From NCBI RefSeq assembly GCF_018691265.1, contig NW_024881278.1:2370001-2434000 (forward strand): a stretch of DNA of 64,000 nucleotides, read 5' to 3'. Under the pieces are notes generated by a model. The model made no database searches, was not told where the DNA came from, and saw only the letters and a program-made list of their open reading frames with translations. This DNA comes from Tyto alba (Eukaryota; Chordata; Aves; Strigiformes; Tytonidae). This document shows, in pieces, positions 51,333 to 63,689 of this stretch (position 1 is the stretch's first letter; each line of letters opens with the position of its first letter). A program made the translations under genes and the position numbers.

Positions 51333-54300
51333 AACATCAGTATTCTTTTTGAGATGAAGCAATGAAAACGCAACATTGTATTTAAGAATAACATTTAGCC
51401 TTGTGTTTACTTGCAAATAAACAACCACCTTCCTTCTATGTGGATTTGGGTTGGCTCTCCACAAACCTGTTCTTGCACCAAGTGCAACATCTGCCACTGT
51501 CAATTTTTTTTTGCTGTTACTTTCTTCCTTATCTGCTTAAAGTTTGCAATTTAACCCCATGGAGAGGTTCAATAACTTTGTATTTACACCCCAAACACAA
51601 TGTAACACAAAAGATTTCTGTCCACTGATGAATTTTGCTTTCAAATTTAAAGGGTTTGTTCACAGATGGGTCAAAATAAATATAGGTTGTGTATTAAAGC
51701 AAGAAAAAAAAAATATTTTAAAATTCTCTTGTATTTTCATTACAATTTCAACACCATGCTTGCTGCATGAATGACAGTCCATATAAACCACAACCATATA
51801 AAGAAAGGCTTATGTTTAAACAACCTATAGTGAACAACATATTTGATCCTGTTACAGTGAATTATCACACAAACATTCTCTTCTGTGCATATGGAAAGAA
51901 TTAATGTGAAATGCTCAGTTACAACACGAATTATATGATTTTACCAGCCTGCTGAGACATATTCCCCAATGTCATAGTTTGGGAACTGCAGGTAAAAAAT
52001 ATCCCAGAGCAGAATTTGCAATTTATTCTATAAACATTAATTTACCTCTTGACAGTTCAACGTAAAAATAAGAATTATAAATGAACTCTGAGATGAGAAA
52101 ACCTGCAACTACGAAACAAGAATTCAATTCAAGGTTATAGCAGATAACCTGTTCTACTAATTTAAAATTGACAAATTATGCATTTCTTCCCCATCACTAC
52201 TACTTTAGTTTATCCATTTAGTTTCATGTTGAGTTTTGGTCTTGACAATCTGTGGGGTCAAAAAATAAGTTCTTTCTTAGTGGTTCCCCTTTTTTTTTTT
52301 TTGTTTTATTCCTAAACATGATATGGCAAACCTGAAAGCATTCAACCCTTTTTCTAAGACAGAGGTCAACTTTAATTCTACTCTGCCTCTTACCAAAACT
52401 GACTTACAAAGGAAAGATCAGATAGCTCAGGAAATTGGTAATGAGATACAGTGGTTTTCTTCTCTAGGTCACTAATTCTAAATTGATGGAGGTCAACAGT
52501 AATCAAAAGTCATTAGCATTTAATGATCGTTCAGTGCCCTGTGAGAAAGAAGCTAGTGATCTCTGTGTACTTCAGAAAAACCACCACTACAATTAGTACT
52601 CACATGCTGCTTATTTAAAGGGAGAGATCAGGATCAGGTGACTACAGACACAACTTCCTCACAGACAGATCTTGCCTATGCAGACTAACCTTTATACTAA
52701 CTTCAACTTGGCTCAGAAACTATTCTTTTAAAACTGGATAGTTAAATTAATATAGGATCTATAAAGGGCAGGTTGTAAGATGACTGGTCCTGCTCCTTTA
52801 CATCAGCAGTTCTCAAATGTCTATGCCCCCCTACACACAGTAAGTCTGCAAAATGTAAATGCTAACGCAGATAAAGAGAAGACACTTTCTCAGCCAGCCC
52901 TCGCTTGTGAGAACCAATGGCACTAACAGAGTAACTACCCCCTGAGTATCCACAGGGGGACTGCCTTACAGTTGATTACACTGGCATATAATTCAAGGAC
53001 TACATTTTTCATGTGCAGATAACCTACATTCACCACATTAAATCATAGTGTTTGAAGTACCGTGTGGGACAAAAGATGGGGAGAGGGTATTGCCACAACC
53101 CACGCCATATCTGTTCTGTGGCCTGCAAACATCAGTCTCCTGGGACTGCCATGCTACCAGCACCTTCCAACAAGGTTAAAAAGTAATAGAGGGGGCTTTT
53201 GGGAAGCTTGGTTGGGAGTTGTGATGTAAATGTCATTAGGGTCCGTCGGGAAAACCGCATCCTGCCAATACATGTAGTTTTACATCTAATGAACTTTAGG
53301 GAACATATGGCTTAAAGACCCAGAGCAGATCAGCAACTCGGTACACTTATGTTTACAGCACACCACCACAACTGGAATAGCTTCTTGTTCCCACTGCATT
53401 TTAAATGACAAAAGAGGAAGATTATCCCAGTTAGTGAAAGAGGAACAGGTCAGTCCACTGGCAAACCAAGCATTTGATAAGAAATGGATTCCCAAACACC
53501 GTGGCTCTCACTTTCTCAAAAGTGAGAATCAAAAGCCATGAGTAACAACTCTTGCAATGCTTTTACAATTGGTTAATAACCCCAATTTTTAGCTACGAGA
53601 CACTGATTGCTGCTAACCTGAGCTGCACCCAAATAATTCAAGGAATGGAACCAAACGTTACATCCATTAAACTGCACTGCACTGAATCAATCTTCCTTTG
53701 CCACACGCTAGAAGCCGTGGCTCTTGTTACTTGCCCTCAACTTTGTTTCCAGACTCTCACAGCAGCATAGCCTCTGTTTGAATGGCCGTTCCACAGTGGG
53801 ATAAAGTATGTTGTCAAATTAGTATCTTATCAACTGTTTTAGAAAATCAGATTTATTTTTATTTACTGCAAATATTTCAGTCACACTTGCCCATCAGATC
53901 CGTTATGCTTTAGTATTTCAATCAGTTTCTCCTCCTTACAAGTGAATGGCAGCTACTTTGCAGTAATGAATTTTCAAGACTAACACAGACATGCTCCTCT
54001 GGTTTCAGAATAAGTTTTTAAACATTAAGACATATTTGCCCAGCAATGTTAGGATGACTGTTCTCATTCACAGTAATTCTGTTTCAGAGACCCTAGGACA
54101 CATCAGGACTTCAGTAGAGAAAAAGAAAAAAAAAAAAGTTAAGGAGCAAGTAATCAAACATAAGAGCAAAACTAAGGGACTGTGCAAGGAAAACACACAT
54201 ACGCATTCATTTTATATATTGCAGTTTTATATAGTATGAAAACCTTTACTTTTTCTTAGTACGCATGACATAGTATCACCTTGCTCTGGTAAGAGAGTGT

Positions 54301-55063
54301 TACTGAAGTCAAATAGCACCAAGGAATCGAATGCACCCAGCTGCACTTTGTACATGTTTAAGTGCATTATATTACTATAACATTACAGAGTATTCCTCTG
54401 AACTACGTGCAACAGAAGCTGAGCAAGCTGTCTAATAGGGCAGAGATTTCTTTCCTCTCCAAGTTGAACTGTATGCTGAGGACTCCAAAGGAAGGCAAAA
54501 TACTGTAATAAAGGGACAGTGTAAGCCACTGCATACATTTCTGTTGTAAATAACATACAGCTAGCTCCAGCTCCTCCCCAGTGTTAAAGAGTATGTCTTG
54601 CACTTTGCTTCCCTGCTAAATGGGCAAGGTGACATGCCGTTAAGTAGCACGTGGCATATTGTGGATTAGATTTTAAAGGGATTTTGTTCCACCAACTACT
54701 GCAAGCCTACATATAAAATCTTACACCTATCAGGCACAAGCAAACGTGCTACCTGACTGAAGAGCTGCTCTCTTTTCATACTCACAGAAAATCTTTGCAA
54801 TCAAGCATGCTTTGAGCAAACTGGGAGGCAGCAAAGCTGTAATTCCAGAGAATGCAGTTTTTTGAAGAAGATGACTCCTTTAAATTGCTTTGGATGTGAA
54901 GAGGAGAAACTGCAGCTAGGGTGGATACAGAGTGTAACCTGTTACATAAATATCCTGTCACAGGAGGATCAACAAGTCATTCATTCCTCTACTGAGGTGG
55001 TACATGATCCTAAATAAATATTTCACCAGAGGATATCAGGTAATCTCGGGAAAAAAGGTAACA

Positions 55064-55120
55064 GGGCTGGACAAGGTGATGTCTCAAGATGCCTTACAAG
55101 TCCATTTTCTGTGATTCTAC
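55064..55120 (+). mobile_element. decayed CR1 LINE 3' end
   Basis: GGGCTGGACAAGGTGATGTC through CTGTGATTCTAC resembles the conserved CR1 tail (GGGTTGGACTAGATGATCTC..., ending in TTCTGTGATTCTATGAT-type 8-mers). About 57 bases are recognisable; the upstream part of the element is lost or too diverged to see. It lies in the presumed first intron of BTBD3, on the opposite strand. Confidence 0.55.
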
Positions 55121-56387
55121 ACCTACATACTTAGGACAGACAGCAGACATTCACAGATCACCCAACCAGTTCACCAGTGTTTTAAAATGTAAACACTTTC
55201 CAGATGCTGGACTCACTTGGTTTTCTTTCACTCTAGCTTGTCAAGTTACCAAACTCAGACAGGGCAGCAGGATCAGAAAACAGACATCCCAGGCCCAGAA
55301 AATGGGAAGTTTGCAAGTTTGGATGAAGTGACCTTTACTTAAGCTTCCCCACCTCAGTTTTCTGACATGCATATGTATAATGTGATTTTCTAATTAAGGC
55401 ACGGGATTGGAATTTGACTTCATGGCAGAAATCAGAACTGAAGACAACGTCCACCGCACAAAGCTTTTAATCATTTCCTTTCAAAATTCTCATCTCCTAT
55501 TTTCTTCTTTAGCCTTATCTATCAGCACTTTGAGATAGAAACTGTTGATTATCACATATTTATATAGTGCCTCACAAAATAGGGCTTCTATGTCAGCTCA
55601 GGTATCCGTGCATTTGCTCGTATAAAATAAAACAATAGTCAGCAAAGTTTGAGGAATTAGTATAGAAAGTATCAGAGGAGGACTGTCTTGAATTATCAGA
55701 GAAAGCTAGTGCTGGGCACGAATGACGTTCTGCTAACAAAACTAGTATCATTTGCACAAGTTCACAAAATAGGTAAGACCAAAATTTCTTCTGACAAGGT
55801 AACACACAGTCTATCATCATCAGGCCTTTGTTTTAACTGAACCTATCCTAGCACTGATGCTTTCATCATAAGCATCAGCACTGCGTAACTTTAGAAAAAA
55901 ATATTTGCTCACAAGCTCTACCAGCAAGTGTCCAAATAAAAAATTACTGTTGCAACTTGCATCTTTTTTCTCAGCCTTAAAGGACAAGCTAAAGGAATTC
56001 CATGGTGTTTCTTAAAGGTGTTTCTTCCAGGGCAGAGCTGAGGATCACTGAAGGGGAAAGATGAGGAAAGTTACTGTGCAGTTGTGGGGGATTCAAACAA
56101 AAAACAAACAAACAAAAAGAACTACACTCTACAATCAATTCTGGCAATCCTGCAGAATTTATTTCAAATAGGTAAGGCCCTAAGAGATTTGATTTGCAAA
56201 GTTAAATTACCCAGTAAAAACAAGATACTATGCATTGTGCCATACTGCATGTAATTTCTGTAGGAAATGGTGAGACCAGGTCCTTCCCACCAAAATAAAA
56301 GCTATTTTGAGTCTGACTCTAGCATAAAAGTTGAAGTAGCATCAAACATTGTATTGCATACCGATAATCCAACATCACCCCTCTCTA

Positions 56388-56388
<1 letters not shown>

Positions 56389-56419
<31 letters not shown>
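56389..56419. repeat. A31 tract
   Basis: Uninterrupted A run in the presumed BTBD3 first intron. Confidence 0.95.
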
Positions 56420-56422
<3 letters not shown>

Positions 56423-57230
56423 AAAAGCCCAGGACATGGATTAAAGCTTGACATATGAATTACAAACTGAAAACAAAGTATGGTGAAGACTAACAAAAAT
56501 GCAGAAAACCTGCACCAGCACTCTTCAGATGAGACACAGTCAATCTGTTGTTTTAATTAGGTATGTTAGTAATCATCATTTTAGGAACACTTAAATATCA
56601 TAACTTCAATTCAAAATTTCTTTCACTTCAAGTGAAAGCAACCCACGACTCCCTCCTGTTTTTAAATGCATCACCACTCAGGAAACAGTACAGGCATGTG
56701 AATTGATAAACCTGAAGGTTACCACAAGCGGACTTTCTCAAAACAACCAGTAAAATAGGAAATTGTAAAGGTGCAGGCCCTTAACTGAAACTACTCAGTT
56801 TTCAGACATACATTACATACGTAAGGAAGTCAGGCCAACAACGTGGGGAAGAAGAGGTGGTATTTACGTCAAATTGGGTGCCCTTATTAATCGTTCCTCT
56901 GGGAAGTTTATGGAATCGATACTTAAAATACAACTTCTTTGAAAGAAACATTACTTGAAGCAGGAAAACCAAACCAAACCAAACAAACCCACCAACCCCC
57001 AACTTTTCGGTTTATAGAACTCTGAATTTTTCCCAAGTGGAAGCGCTAGCCTGCGGACACGGCGGCGGAGGGGCCCGCGGCCCGGGTGCGTTGGCATAGC
57101 CAGCTCCCAAGTTCGGTGCCCCTCGCACTTCGTGTCTGAACTCAAACCGCGCGGCCGTTAGAACGGTTCAGCATCGCCGCTTCACTCCCAAGCCAACCCG
57201 CTTCTGCACAAAGGGCAGCCGCAGACGCTC

Positions 57231-57275
57231 GGGGGGGGGGGGGGGGGGGAAAAAAAAAAAAAAAAAAAAAAAAAA
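57231..57275 (+). repeat. G19-A26 homopurine tract
   Basis: About 19 G joined directly to about 26 A at the inner edge of the CpG island; the minus (sense) strand is T26-C19. Run lengths are error-prone. Confidence 0.9.
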
Positions 57276-57719
57276 GTAAGAATGAAACCTTTCGAAACGG
57301 CTGCAGACGCAAATAGCGACTTCGATCGGGCAAAGACCGTTTTCCAAGGGGCTCTTTGTACCGGGCGAAGCCCACCGCTTCGGCGCCCACCCGGCGGCAG
57401 CGGGGCCGGGCGCTGGGGGAGCCGCTCCCCGCTCAGCTCCGCCGCCGCTCTCTTCCCAAGTTTCGCGGCGGGCGCGGGCAGCAGCCGGCGGGGCCGGCGC
57501 TCAGGTGCGGCCGCTCCGCCCCGTCCCTCACGGAGGGGTCCCCGCAGGGCGGCCGGGGACCAACGGCCGCCCCGGTTCTCCCCCGCCCGCCGCCACCACC
57601 GGCGACGGCCGCCGCCGCCCCAACGCGCCCCTCCGCCCGGCGCCGCGGCGGGCGGCAGCTCCCTCACCGGCCCCCGGGGCCCAGCGGGGCCGCCCTCACC
57701 GCCGCACACCCCTCAGCCG

Positions 57720-57980
57720 CCCCCCCCCCCGCCCCCCGTACCCGTTTCCCGCCGCCCCGCGAGCGCCCGGTAACGGCCGCCCCGCGCGCACGCACCCCAC
57801 CCCACCCCCGCCTTTTTGCACCGACCTGAGGGCGCTCCCGGGGCGGCGCGGCCCCTCGCAGCGGCACGCGCAGCCCCGCCTCGAGGACGCGCCCGCCTGC
57901 CCCGCGCGCACGCGCACGCCACCCCCCCCCCCCCCCTTCCTCAGCGCCCACAGCCACCCCACCCCCCCCCCCACCCCCGC
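57720..57980 (-). repeat. C-run cluster, G-quadruplex-prone on the BTBD3 sense strand
   Basis: C11 at 57720-57730, C15 at 57922-57936, C11 at 57962-57972 and C5 at 57974-57978, all in the CpG island. The minus strand therefore carries many G tracts close together. Confidence 0.85.
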
Positions 57981-58091
57981 GGGCGGGGCGTGGCGGCGGG
58001 GACGCGCGTGGGCTCAGCCCACAGGGCCGCGGCCTCGGCCCGGGTCGCGGACCCGCAGCAAGGCCGCGCCTGGGGCTGCCCCCCCACTCAC

Positions 58092-58250
58092 CGCCCCCCC
58101 CAAGCAATGAACTCACGCCTCCCGTGGGGCCATCGTGCGTGGGGGGCGCCGGCCGCGGGCCCCGCCAGCCGCGGGCCCCGCCAGCCGCCTTTCTCCTGTC
58201 ACAGGGGGCCGTTTTATTCCTTCAAAAATAAGGCACCGCCGGCCCTCACC
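58092..58250 (-). promoter_or_regulatory. BTBD3: possible 5' UTR exon of BTBD3 ending at a GTGAGT donor
   Basis: On the minus strand the sequence up to 58092 is followed by GTGAGTGGGG, the best donor match in the island; a second GTGAGT at 58116 is an alternative. The exon's upstream edge (start site) is unknown and the end given is arbitrary. The pairing with the acceptor at 45823 is inference. Confidence 0.25.
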
Positions 58251-58569
58251 CCGCGAGAGGCCAGTCAGGGCCTGGCCCCACAGCCCACGCAGGTGCTGGG
58301 AGTACAGAGGGCACCCACAGCCCACAGGGGACCAGTAGCAGCGGCTTCAGATTTCACCCACAAAAACAGGGCTGTGGCACCCCAAGAAGTTTAGAAAAGG
58401 TGGGAGACAAACTTAACAGCACCTTTTTTTTTAAATTAAAAATCCATTAGTGCCTGAAATAGAAGCATGATCTTGGCTTATCACATCCAACCTGTTTGAG
58501 GATTCACCCTCTAAAACATTTATTTTTTTTGTACATATGGATACCTGTGAGTTCACTTTAAGCAACATC

Positions 58570-58589
58570 TTTTTTTTTTTTTTTTTTTT
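58570..58589. repeat. T20 tract
   Basis: Uninterrupted T run just upstream of the CpG island. Confidence 0.95.
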
Positions 58590-59369
58590 GATTTGCAAAG
58601 TTATAAGGACCAAATATTTTTCCATATAAAACATTGCATTTGTTCATCCCTTTACTCCCCCCACCTCTAAGCAAAAAAAGAAATTAAAAATAATCCCAAA
58701 AGCAGAAAGTCCTACGGCTGCAGTGTCCATGTTTCATTCCACAGCCTGAGGGACGAACCACCCTTCCCCCTCACATTTTTTAGTTTTTTCCAAATGAACT
58801 CAATCACACAATGAGAGATTAATGCTGTACATCCTTCCTTGCATGAGCTGTTCCCATCCTGCTGCTCGCAGGGTTGTTGGGTTGGGGGCGGGGAGGGGGG
58901 AAGGCAAAATGCTTTTTATTTTTGGGCCACTGAAGAACTAATCAACAGGGATAGAGGCACTTCCAGGATCAGCGCCTGGGTTTATCCAGGAGCTTCATAA
59001 ATAAGGGATTTCTCATAACACCGGTGTATCTAACCACGTGGGAAATTAAAATGCGTTGCTAGCATTTATTTCTAAAAGCGTAGCAAAAGGCTTTATTTGA
59101 AGCTTTGGGGTAGGTTGTTGGGTGGTTTGGTTTTTGTTTTTTTTTTCCCCTCCTCCGAAGAAGCAATTATTTCTGGAATCGCTGCTGTGTTCCGGTTTTA
59201 GTCTCCCATGAACATTCATTTACCTATATTATATACATGTTTATTTTAGCAGATACCTTCACAATGTGAAATTAGGCATATCTGTGGATAATCAGTACTT
59301 TGCTTTTCCAATTTTAATACTTTAGCTATTAAATTAGATAAGAAACTAAATAGCAACAATAATGACTGT

Positions 59370-59397
59370 ACACACACACACACACACACACACACAC
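59370..59397. repeat. (CA)14 microsatellite
   Basis: Fourteen perfect CA units, about 1 kb upstream of the CpG island. Confidence 0.95.
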
Positions 59398-62300
59398 TTT
59401 ATAGCTCTTATGGATTTTACTGGCTGAGTACATGCTTTAAATTACAGTGTCTAAATGATGGTCTAATTGGGACTTGGGAAGCCAACAAAATACTCAGTCT
59501 GAAGTGAACTTAAGCATGCCGTGGATAACCACTGTAATTTTCCATCCTATTTTCAGACTGAAGGTAAAAGGCCGTTTTGCAACTGGGCTAATTTAAATAG
59601 GTAAGTGGTGGGGAGAAACCCTTTCCTCCAGTTCGGAGGAGATTATTTTGCAACCCGAATTTGAAATCCCATAGCGGGAAAACATCTTCCAGCCATAACC
59701 TCAGCACATCCAGGCATGAGCAGATCAAGTCCTGCGACATTTTCCGCGCGTGCACTTCTGATCGAGAGGCAGCAGGGGCTGCCCAAACCAGGGGCTCCAC
59801 TCTGTAACATTTGTTTTGCTTTTTTGGGGGGCTCCTTAGAGCTCTCCCCCCTTTTCCAGCCCAGCTTGTTCCGCTGCTCACAGGGGCAGGGACCACGACT
59901 ACCTAACATCCCCCAAAGCGCTCCAGGCTCTGGTTTGGTACCGGTACCAGCGCCGAATTAAACCGAAGCAGTCACCACCACCCTGCAGCAGACTTGGCGC
60001 GCCCAGCTAAAGTCTCTCCGCTGCAGCCGGCGGTGCAGGAGGCCGTACACGTCCCTGGAGCACCAGTCCCACCCCATCCCCAGCCCTCTTCGCTCGTGGG
60101 GACTTACAGACACGGGGTGACGGGTTACACCTCGTCTGCATGGTCCGGCTCAGACACACGCTCACCGCGCTGCTGCTTGGCACCAAAGCGCTGACGTGCG
60201 GAGCTGCAGCCTCTCCTCCTCCTCCTGCAATTGCACACCCCGTATTAGTTACCTGCCTTGAAGCACACTTAACGTGCGGTTACCCGAGTTAAGCAGACTG
60301 ATGTGCAGCTTGCTGCATTTCTCAGGGATGTGCTGAGTTACCTACCACTGCAGTTTGCTGACAGGTTTCAGCCCAACACCAGAACAAACGAGCTGCCAGA
60401 TAAACCAGACCTGGCCAGAGCTGCAGCACTGGGCCGCCAAAACCACCTTGCAACAGGGAACGGAATGTACAAAGCTGGTGGTGCTGCTGGGTGTTGATGT
60501 CCTCTCTCTCCTCACGTTGTCACCGTCCAGGGTGACAATGACTATAATATATAAAACATGTATTAAAAAAAGCTCATGAGGAAGAGGAGCCATAGCCCAA
60601 GAGCAGCTGCAAAGAAGGTCTTTGGGGTGCTCCTGCACAGCTTTGGGGTCTTGCCTGCTCCCAGACCAGGTTTCTGGGCAAGCTCCAGCATTGCCTATTG
60701 CAAGCCAAGGGCTGCACTACTGGGGAGGGTAAAGCTTAACTGGCTGCGTGTTGGGGAGAGCTGATCAAAGTATTTGTGTTGGTATCTGCAAAGCCATTTA
60801 AGTGGGATAGGTTCTGCTCCGTAGTGGTGGTAAAATAAAGCCAAATATTTGCATTGAGTCGCATTCAGAGTCATCTGTTCTGGTGTCACAAGCATATTTT
60901 CTGGGTATTGAGCAGCACTTTCCAAAGACTTACTAACTTGAAGAGCCATTTAAATATTAATTTTCCAGTTCAACTTGCATGCTGGGGTAGGTTCTTCTGA
61001 GTGCTTCAGGGTATAATTAGTTTCTTCAAAAGCATCTTCTCACCAGGCGCTTTGCTAGTGCTGACCACATTCCTCCTCCCCATCTCCCTTCCTCCCCAGC
61101 CTCTTAAAGCTTCGCTGAATTTCTGCGTACAGCCTCCCGCAAAGGTTATCATCTTATGTTTAATAGGGGGGAAAAAGACAGCGCAACAGATTTACTGCAA
61201 ATGGAAGCCATTACTGGAGCAGTTATCAAATGAAAGAACAATATAATAATGTCTAGTCGTAAAGATATGACAAGTTGCCTGTCAGAGACAAACACCTGAC
61301 TTGTAAAATTAGCCTGGGCAGCTGCTGCAAGCTTTTGGCAGGCAGGACAAGTTCCTTGCAACGCCCAGTTAAACACCCAGGTGTTTTGCAGCTATTAAGG
61401 CTGGAAACCGGGCACTCAAACTGTGACCCATCGGAGGGAGATGCATCAGCATCCCAAGACCATGGGGGGTTTGCATGAAGCAGAGCCACGGGGGGTCAGC
61501 TCAGCACCACCCCAACTGCCCCCAGGGGTTACCACATCCCCTGGATGTTTTCAGGCATTGGATACCAACCAAAGCTAAACCCATTCCCTCCAGCACAGCC
61601 GTAGCTCATCGAGGCTGCTGACCCCAACTTTTGGGTTAAGTATTAACTAACTAATAGCAGATGGTGTTGAATTTTGTCAGCCCCTTGACCCATAAGGTCA
61701 GGTCACACAGGCTATGAAACTGCAGCTAGAAGACTCTGATTTGCAGTCTAGTAAACTAGTCTAGTCTAGCACAGATGGTTTTCTTTATCTCTCCCAGTTC
61801 TGCTCTCTGGCTGGGGGTAGAAACCTCTTCAGGCTTAATCAAATGGCTGTTAACCTTTCCAAAATAAAAATACATGGACAAGCAGATACCAGTATCCACC
61901 ACAAGGGAGAAAAATGCTCTATTAGCAGAGGAGTCTTTGACTGCTGTCTGAAAGCCCACATCTCCTGTCAAGGACTGCCCAGCCTCTCACACGACTCGCA
62001 TCAACACCTCTCTGCCACACAGGCACTGTACCCTCCCGAAATCACTTACTTTCCGTAGCAGTCAGCTCTCACACCTCCTTTCCCACCAGGCACATCCATT
62101 TCTTGTGTTAAGGCTACACCAAGACCCAGCTCCTAGTCTCCAGTTCAAGAGCTTGTGCTCCTCCTGCAGCCTTTTATAGCTGGAGCTCATCATCAGTAGG
62201 TCCCAGGTACCTTTTAACCCTTCCTCGCCTGTCGCAGGAGGACCAGTGTTACCAGTGGCAGCCACAGGAGCTGCCTCTCTACTTTTTGAGTGCAGCGCCA

Positions 62301-63689
62301 CTTGTTTTGATGTCTGGATGTGGAAGTGTTGGCCATTGTGATTTGTAAAGCAGTTGAAAACCTGGGAAAAGCAGCGTGATGAGAGCCTTCCCAATGCCAG
62401 CTGCTCACTGAGGCGGTCAGCCTAGCCTGAACACAGAGAAAATACCATCACAACCTTGCTAGCAGCACCTGCATTTAAACAGCCTGAAGACTGATTCCTG
62501 CTGTCTTTAGCCATAGCTTGAGAAAGAGCTGAAGTGCCCGCAGTATCTGTGGGAGCATCCGCTCTTCTGAAACATGACAGAATAAGGCATTTGATGCAAG
62601 CCAAGGGATCCAAACCCCCCAAAATCTGCTCTTCAGCATTGCCTTTTGGAGGCAGAGCTCAAGGGTTATCTTAGAGGGAGCCTTAGTGTCCCCAAAGACT
62701 GAAAGTTATGGAGGAAAGCTTCCCTTAGCTTGAAACTTTGGCTCAACTATTCAAATTACAGAGAGACAGTGTTGCCTGAATGCCAGGTGAACAAGCTCCT
62801 ACTTGTGTCTGTAAAAAATATTAATAAAAAAATTAGTCACATTTTTTTTTTTTGTAGCCACAATCAAGGAACCACAGTCCATAGCAGTGTTTTTTAATTC
62901 CTGACAGGGTTGTCCGTCAACAAAGGGAAAGATGAGTGGCTGAGGTTTTCCTGTTAAAGGTGGGCTGCAGCTGGTGGTGGCTATGGCTGTGCTTTTCTTC
63001 CTGACTTTGGGAACACGGAGAATTAAAAAACCTCCTCCACCCGGGTGTTGCCCAGGTGTTTGGCTCTGTGTGCCCGTGCGCTGGCACTGGGCTGGACATG
63101 GGTGCAACGCAGCTGCGAGCAGAGCCCTGCCCAGTACGTTGGTGTGCACGTCCCAGCACAAGCCGTGCTGGTGGTGCGCTGAGAGGCTGCACGTCTCTGA
63201 CCCGTGCCCCGGGGACGCAAGCGCTCCTCGGCCGGGACTTTTGACTTTATGCAGGGGCAACACATAGGAAGGGCAGTATATCTTCTGGCCGCACACGCCT
63301 GCTGCATCTGCCAGTGTGAATTTAAGAAAAAAAATATCCAGCAAAACTAATAGGCCAACAGATGACTCTGAAAAGTCTGCTCCATTGCTCAACTAGTCAA
63401 GCCTCCCAAAATCCGTGGGTATTAAAGCTTGCTTCAAAGTCCTTAGAGAGACTCTTATTAACCAGGAGGGTTTCTGAAAGCAGCTGCTTGTGGGATGTAA
63501 TGAAAGAGCTGTGCAAGCTCCCCCTGTTTCTGGCTGGGCTGTCAGCCCCGAGCAGGGGGAAGTGCAAACAGCAGACAAGTTTGAGTAGAAGCTTAACTCG
63601 CTTCTGAGCTCTGATGGCGAAATAAGGCTGTGCTTTAACAGAAGAATTAGAAAGGAAAATGGTTATTGAATTCTACTAAAAAACCCCAA

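Larger units (their letters stand above)
45824..58091 (-). other. BTBD3: probable BTBD3 first intron (about 12 kb)
   Basis: From the acceptor just upstream of the start-codon exon to the strongest donor in the CpG island. Largely AT-rich and non-coding, with no recognised exon. It holds a CpG-richer block (46030-46400), T/A tracts (47143-47189, 47930-47950, 49912-49930, 56389-56419), a GTTT/GGTTTT tract (51281-51332) and a decayed CR1 end (55064-55120). The 5' limit is inferred, and transcripts starting at 46.1 kb would lack this intron. Confidence 0.5.
57040..58350 (-). promoter_or_regulatory. BTBD3: CpG island, likely main BTBD3 promoter and non-coding first exon
   Basis: About 1.3 kb of very GC- and CpG-rich DNA (many CGG, GCGC, CCGC and CCCGCC boxes) stands out sharply from AT-rich flanks and lies at the expected 5' end of BTBD3. 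On the minus strand it has consensus GTGAGT donors at 58091 and 58116, and GTGAGG donors near 57664 and 57700, so an untranslated exon could end at any of these. No TATA box was seen, as usual for such promoters. Long open frames here on both strands are products of GC richness. A divergent plus-strand transcript is possible. Confidence 0.8.

Noticed and set aside
57282..58394. Long Pro/Arg/Ala-rich open frames on both strands of the CpG island (up to about 200 codons)
   Set aside because: GC-rich DNA has few stop codons. The frames overlap one another on both strands and their composition follows base content, not any domain.
61500..61523. TCAGCACCACCCC resembling half of a REST/NRSF site upstream of a neuronal gene
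   Set aside because: The second half-site does not match the consensus, so binding is unlikely.
61740..61770. Repeated CTAGT units
   Set aside because: Too short and imperfect to call a repeat element.
62799..63392. 197-codon frame on the minus strand
   Set aside because: No recognisable domain, other long frames overlap it in the same region, and composition is uneven.
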